A stretch of DNA of 64,000 bases from Struthio camelus (taxonomy: Eukaryota; Chordata; Aves; Struthioniformes; Struthionidae), in contig NC_090952.1 in the NCBI RefSeq assembly GCF_040807025.1, positions 22,999,068 through 23,063,067 of the forward strand, given 5' to 3'. Below the pieces are notes generated by a model. It had not been told where the DNA came from and ran no database searches. It saw nothing but the letters and a program-made list of their open reading frames with translations. The number at the start of each line of letters is the position of its first letter. Within the stretch, counting starts at the first letter, position 1. The position numbers and the translations under genes are program-made. Shown here one piece after another: positions 58,340 to 64,000 of this stretch.

Positions 58340-58615
58340 CATAGAATCACAGAATGGTTGAGGTTGGAAGGGACTGCTGGAGATCATCTAGTCCAACCCC
58401 CCTGCTCCAGCAGGGTCCTCTCAAGCATATTTCCCAGGATCACATCCAAACGGGTTTTAAATATCTCCAGGGAAGGAGATTCCACTACCTCTCTGGGCAA
58501 CCTGTGCCAGGGCTCTGTCACCCTCACAGTGAAGAAGTTTTTTCTCAGGTTTAGGTATCAGATCCAGAACTATGTGCCTCACAGGTGGGTGCCAGTTATG
58601 GGCCCATGTTCGGGG
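58340..58615 (-). mobile_element. CR1 LINE 3' fragment
   Basis: Starting catagaatcacagaatgg and continuing with ggttggaagggac...tctagtccaaccccc and ctctgggcaacctgtgccag, this is the reverse complement of the 3' end of the avian CR1 retrotransposon. It is 5'-truncated, as is usual, and its right end grades into unique sequence. It is the only clear interspersed repeat I see and the main evidence for a bird genome. Confidence 0.93.
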
Positions 58616-58877
58616 AACAGATCCTCAGCTCAAATTGCAGAGCTGCAGGATGTCAGCTCCCCAGCTAACGTCCCAAATCAGCTGGAACACCAGGCAGCAT
58701 GTCCCCAGCTCGGACCCCCTGCACTACCCATGTCAGCTGAAGAAAGCAGGCTTGCAGACATACAAGCATTTGTCAGGGTACGCTGAGGTATTTAAAAAAA
58801 TGAGATGAGCTAATACATTGGAAGAATCATTTCTTGTTTGTCAATAGAGCCTCCACATGCTGATGGAGGTCATTGTG

Positions 58878-59083
58878 CTACTGACTGATGCTGCTCTTGG
58901 GAGACATGGTGCGTGAAGATACAGACTCTGCATGCCCTAGATCATCTTCTGGAAAAATGCTTGAGTCACAGCATGTTTCCAGCAAGTTTTCGTTAGAGAA
59001 TCTCCTGAAGCGAGAGGAAGTGAGAGGTAAATCCCTCATGATGTCTCGCTCCCCATAGGCTGCTTCTGCCATTTGAATTGAAG
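58878..59083 (-). CDS. Candidate terminal coding exon, unknown protein
   Basis: Minus strand: acceptor TTCTTATCTGCTCAG, then 67 codons and TAG in phase 1. It includes MAEAAYGERDIMRDLPLTSS and a Ser/Glu/Asp-rich end SPKSSISQ. The peptide looks natural, but another frame across its upstream part is also open, and no upstream partner exon was found. Unrecognised; may be chance. Confidence 0.2.
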
Positions 59084-59089
59084 CTGAGC

Positions 59090-62000
59090 AGATAAGAATG
59101 GTTCTGCTTTGTGGAGCAATTCTTTCACTTTTGTGTGTGTTTCACTAAGGCTTGTCCCATCTATTATTCTGTACGCTCGTAGATCTGCTAGTCTTGCAGA
59201 TCTCAACCCTCCCCACAACCCCTTTCACTTCCCACTCTTAAATGCAGTTGCTGAAGAGTTGCATTAGCCAGCACCCAGGACTGCAAAGGTGTCTACAAGC
59301 AATACGACAATTTCTAAATGACAGCCAGGATTTGACACAGGAAGGGAGATTTTCCTCGATTCCCTCCCACAGTGCATGAGATATCAGCAGAGCGGGCACT
59401 CTCTGAGGCGGTCATCAGGATCTTTGAGAAGGGGCCTCTTAGTCTTTTTGCTTTAGTTCTGCAAGGCAAGAACATCAATGGAACTGAAAGTAGGTTCACA
59501 CCACAGTGTCCACCCATGCAAAACTATGATGAACCACAAAATCAGGCAATTACATAATCTTCTTCTAATGCTTACCAGACTTCTCTTCTGAGCACTGGCT
59601 GCTGCTGAGAATACACTCAGAAGAGTTTAGGGGCAGAAATGACCTCTTGGCCTGCTATTGCCAGAAAAAGCCTCTGAGCTTATCCTGAAGGGTAGAAACA
59701 CAGAGTTCAGGCCTCCGGTACAGAGACCTGGTCTTCATATAATCCTGCAAGCTCTGGGAGTTCAGCAAACGCTTTCAGTAAAAACCAAGCAGCTCCCACA
59801 TTGCCTTCTCCCACAGCCCTGAGCTTAAAGGGGGAAGACACGGAGCACATTGTCCCTTCTGCACAGCTAGGACAGGCAGCGTCACCCAGGACAGAAAGGG
59901 GGAAGAGCTTGAGGTCAGAGGTGCCTGCAAAGAGCAAAACAGAAAGGCCATCTCTAAATTAATGTCAGATCGTGGGCGTTTCCTAGACTCAACTATGTCC
60001 TCTTAGCCCATTTCAGGAGCTACCAAACGCTGTCTATGCCAAAATTCAAACTAGGTTCTCCAAAGCGTTGCAGCCAAAGATGCTATTGCATATGCCATCT
60101 GGCGGAGGAGAGCGTGGGTAACCATGGAGACCACCATAAAGCGTATGTGATGTTCCCTCTTCTACAGACCTGTTAAAAAAGCAAGTTGTTTTTTATTAGA
60201 AATTCCATTCAAATCAAGTCTAGGTAAGAAGCAAGTTTCAGTGCTCCCTTCAGAAAGCGATTTCTAAGTCCATCCAGACAGATAGACATGAAAGTCATCT
60301 CGGCCATGCCAAGGGTTCTGGAGGTGAAGCAGGATCTAAACACAAGGGAAAACTGAGACCAAGGCTGTGCACACGCGGAGGGATGCAAGCCGAAACCCTG
60401 CCTGGCGTATGCATGGCACAGGGACCACTGCCAGCTCCAGATGCTGCACCATCCTCTGTACAGTGACACTTTCCCAAGCCAGAAGAGGGACAAGATCAAA
60501 TAGGTTTGAAGCAACCAATTCCCTCCTCTGAACAGATTTTGAAAAAAATCTAAGCAGTCCCCAAAAGTGGCTGAAGACAGCACAGAGCACTTTGCGAAGG
60601 GCGCAGGTGACATGGCCGGTGGGCGCTGCTTGACCACGCCATGGGGTCCTGCATGCTTTCATTGCACACTTGGCCAATGTCAGCCACAGTCAGAATTAAA
60701 GGGTGGGAGGGAGTCGCAAATAAGCATGCTTTAGCATGCTTTGCTGGCTGTAGATAAGGGAGCACCGCTTACAACCCGCATCCCGAGCATGGGGTCTTGC
60801 ACGCTTCTTCTCATAGACCCCCCTTGCAGAGCACACCCTCAAGGCCCGTCACTCACACACGGCGCAGGAACAGGCAACCCAGGCTGGAGGACTGCAGGGC
60901 ATCGGTAGCTCCTCCTCAGGTCAGTTGCTGGTGTTCATAGGACACGGCAGCTTTCTCCTCCTTCCTGGGTGCTAAAGAAAATTTCTCCCAGAAGAGCCGG
61001 CTGCCGAAATTGCAGCATCCCAACTCCTGCTGGTGAAAAGGCTTCAGTGATTCATTCATAAAATTACGCCTCAGGTAGGAAAAAAGCCGAGGCTCTGCAT
61101 GTGAAATGAAGCACTCTTAAAGTTACATAATTGTCCTGGGGATATTAACATGCAAAATTAATGAAGAGTCCTTGAGCATTTCATACATCTGCTGAGCATA
61201 ACGCCTCAGTAAATATCAACTGGCAACCCCTGAAGCCTTCACAAAGGTAGCTTAGCAACTCTGCGATGTGATTAAAATAGAGGAAGCACTTAGCAGACTC
61301 TAGTCCTGAATTGCTACGTATGTGCAGGGTTTCATCCAGCTTGAATGGTGGCAGTGCAGAAAAGCTCACCTGGGTTGGTGCTGCATTGGCAGGCAGTTTC
61401 TGTTCACCCGTAGCACTAGTGGCAGTGGGATGGGGTAGCACAGGGCTGCTCGGCAGGCACGGCCGAGGGATCTGCACCTCCATCCAGACGGTCTTGTTCA
61501 CCCTTTGATGCTAAGCCCTGCCACAATGCAGCACATGCCCGAAAGATTTCCCAAATCCCCACAGTCATTAGGTGGGCTATGGAGCATGACCTATCTTACT
61601 CACTTCAGCAAAACTGCAGCTGCCGGTTTTAATGAGACCGCTATTGCAGTTTCCTTCCAGGCAAAAGGCGCCAGTGGGGAGTGGAGCTGAGGGTAGGGGC
61701 AGCAGGACACAAGCTGCTGCCAGATCGCAGCATCCCGGAGCGTGTCAGGAAGGAAAGGCGTGGGGTGCTGCCTGCTGTTGTGTGGGGAGTCTGTCCAGCA
61801 TCTTGGGGTAGAGCCTCTGCCACTAGCAGCAAGACAGCACAACTTTTCCTGCTGTGAAATCTTCACTGTACACCAAGCAACAAAAATCTTGCAATAAAAC
61901 AGGGAGATGCTCCAGAACAGCAAATCATTTGCCTAATTAGCATATTTGCCCAATTAATCTCTGGCCAGACACATGGTAGGCTATTCCTACCATGCAGCTT

Positions 62001-64000
62001 CTGCCAGGACATGCTGGGCAGGGCATCAGGTTAAACATGGAGATTAACAACAATGTCTCACAGAGCTCTTCTTTACTCTGGTGCTTGGGAGATGTGAACC
62101 AAGGAGGAACAAAAGCCAAAGTCCCCTTATCTAGCTCCAGAAAAGTCAGTGCAGGCTCAGAAGGGACAAATGACTTTTTTAGAGCAGCAGAGACATGCAG
62201 CCCTGGCTGTTGGGTGCTGTACATACCCTGCAGCAGAGACATATAGAAGAGTAAGGGGAGGTCCCCTAAACTTGCAATTCTTTCGCAGAAGGCGGACTGG
62301 CCCCTTGATGCCATTGCCACTGACCTGGGGCAGCAGGGCTTTTGCTAAAGTCCACGGGCCAGGGAATGAGGGTCAAAGCACAGGGAGAAGGATTGCATTG
62401 AGCACCATTACACAAGCTGAGGGTTGGATTATAGCACAGTCCTAACAGCACCGAGCTGTGCCAGCCCAGCTGGAGCTCAGGAAACACCATGCAGCAAGCA
62501 TAAAACCACCCTACACTAAGAGGAAAGGTCCAGTATCGGTCTCCAATAGTAGTTGATAATTAAGGAAATTAAGCACCCAGCTTGTGCCAGACAATAGTCT
62601 ATAACTTCCTCAACTGAAGATTGCATCCGGAGAGCTGCATTTTGAAGTGACCTGTGAGTGCTCATTGTCCTCCGCGGCATCCCCAATGCCGTGCAGAGCA
62701 TCACAGTTTAGTTTTGTGCTGTAAAAGAAACACTTCCTTTTCCTTTTCTCACCCTGCTATCTGATCCTTGCAGAGCTTTTCTACAGTTTTCATTTCCTAA
62801 GCAGCAACGCACTAGTATCACTGACACAATCACAATACAGCCATGTAGTATTTGTTCAGGCTGACGGGAAGTTTGCTTCCCATGCTCCACTGCTTGACGG
62901 CAGCTCTGGGATGCAGCACGGCTCCCTAGGAAGCAGCGATGGGTGTTGGAGCTAGGACCTCTGGAAGAGGGCTTGCCTGCATGCAGTTTGTTTTGCCTTC
63001 TTTTGAGGACTAAGTGCAAAAAACTCCAGGTGGAGCATGCACGACTTGCACATTTTCTCTCTTTCACCGAGCCTTGAAGGTTGCTTTTCCCCGCTATCTT
63101 GTTTCATTGTCAGACAATTTGCCTTAATCCATTTCTTACTGTTGTGTCTCTTGCTGTCTATGCAGCAAATGTAATTCTCAAAGACTGCAACAGAAGTAGG
63201 CACAGTGGGACAAATGTTAAACTCTTTTGGATCAGAGAGCATCTTTTCATTATGGGCATTGACACAGCAGACAAGCCTTGTCCGGAGGGAGCCTCCTGGA
63301 ATTACCACAGTAGCATCATAAATTGTATTTGCCACCCAGGAGCTACAACATTTGCCCATCACAGTCAACAGCAGCTCGGTGAATCCTCTCACAAACCAGT
63401 GGCAAGTGTAATTGCATATGGGCGTACATGTTGCGTAGCTTCAGGCATGCAAAGTACTGCTAATAACACTAATAAAATCAAAAAGTGCTATGACATGCAA
63501 AAGCAGCTAGAGGTGACCCTTGCTAATTCAACTGCTCCCGCTATCCTTCCTCTGCCGTGGGGAAAGCAACACAGAGCAGGCCCTAAAGAGAAATAGCTTG
63601 CAGAAAGGAAGAGAGACGCAGCATCTGAACAGTCCAAAGACACAGGGGACTGTGCGCATGTGGTGAAAGCCTGCTGCAATCAAAAATACACCTCTAATGA
63701 GGCCAGACCAAGCATCCTTCCTGAACGAGCCCTGCTGACACAGTTAGATTTGCCAACTTAGAAAGAAATAAGTATACACCTCAGGAAGAAGACGCTCATC
63801 CTCTGATCCAGCCACTAACCTCTTGGACCAGCCTTGCCCTCCCTTCCCGGAGCAGCTGCTTCCTTACGAGAGCCCAACAGCAGGACAAGGCGGCAGAGAC
63901 ACCAGCGGTAACACCGGTCCTTTGGGAAGGAGCAGCAGAGACCTGTGACCTCAGCCCTGCTCTCCGACATGCTCTCTCCACTATTGCTGTGCGTTTGCTG
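59090..64000. other. Right end of window without a recognised gene
   Basis: Moderate-GC, repeat-poor sequence. It holds several mutually incompatible candidate exons (60335-60209 and 61094-60916 on minus; about 59372-59460 on plus) and, at 63081-63596, a 171-codon plus frame with an overlapping 146-codon minus frame (63392-62952). None matches a family I know. Confidence 0.4.

Noticed and set aside
59372..59557. Plus-strand frame HEISAERALSEAVIRIFEKG as a possible exon
   Set aside because: The peptide looks natural and an acceptor precedes it, but there is no good donor and the opposite strand is also open. Not enough to annotate.
60185..60235. Plus-strand microexon between ttttttattag and gtaagaag
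   Set aside because: Only about 24 bases, no partner exons and no coding context. The same T-run is explained as the complement of an AATAAAAAA on the minus strand.

Overview
The window looks like bird nuclear DNA. The reasons are the one clear interspersed repeat (a CR1 LINE 3' end near 58.34-58.6 kb), long introns with GT...AG splice sites, sparse repeats and two vertebrate genes I recognise. The CD40LG protein resembles what I remember of chicken CD40L, with the same 272-residue length, but differs at many positions, so I would say a bird other than chicken. No database was consulted.

Layout: (1) 1-36,284, plus strand: ARHGEF6 (alpha-PIX/Cool-2, a Rac/Cdc42 exchange factor), entered part-way. 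Twenty coding exons run in frame from the last part of the CH domain (4746) to the stop codon (36,282-36,284), giving 690 codons plus stop. The exons for the N-terminal part of the CH domain should lie left of the window. An intragenic CpG island (about 0.92-2.06 kb) sits inside the first intron seen and may be an alternative promoter for a CH-less isoform. (2) 36,285 to about 38,555: the ARHGEF6 3'UTR, with a proximal and a distal poly(A) signal and two perfect Pumilio motifs. (3) 38.56-42.2 kb: very GC-rich sequence between two convergent genes. (4) 42,586-47,612, minus strand: complete CD40LG (TNF superfamily 5) in six coding exons summing to exactly 272 codons plus stop, with AU-rich elements in the 3'UTR and an NFAT/ETS-like pair just upstream. 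(5) 47.8-64 kb: no gene I can name. It holds a second CpG island (about 52.86-53.75 kb), one CR1 copy and several unproven candidate exons.

The tail-to-tail ARHGEF6/CD40LG arrangement matches human Xq26.3 as I know it, so this is conserved vertebrate synteny. The two genes are neighbours, not a pathway: ARHGEF6 acts in PAK/GIT/parvin-linked actin control, while CD40LG is the T-cell helper ligand for CD40.

I see no clearly novel system. The points most worth checking are the possible alternative ARHGEF6 promoter, an extra 16-residue exon in the CD40LG stalk directly after the cleavage-site motif, a minus-strand open exon nested in an ARHGEF6 intron, and the unassigned CpG island and candidate exons right of CD40LG.
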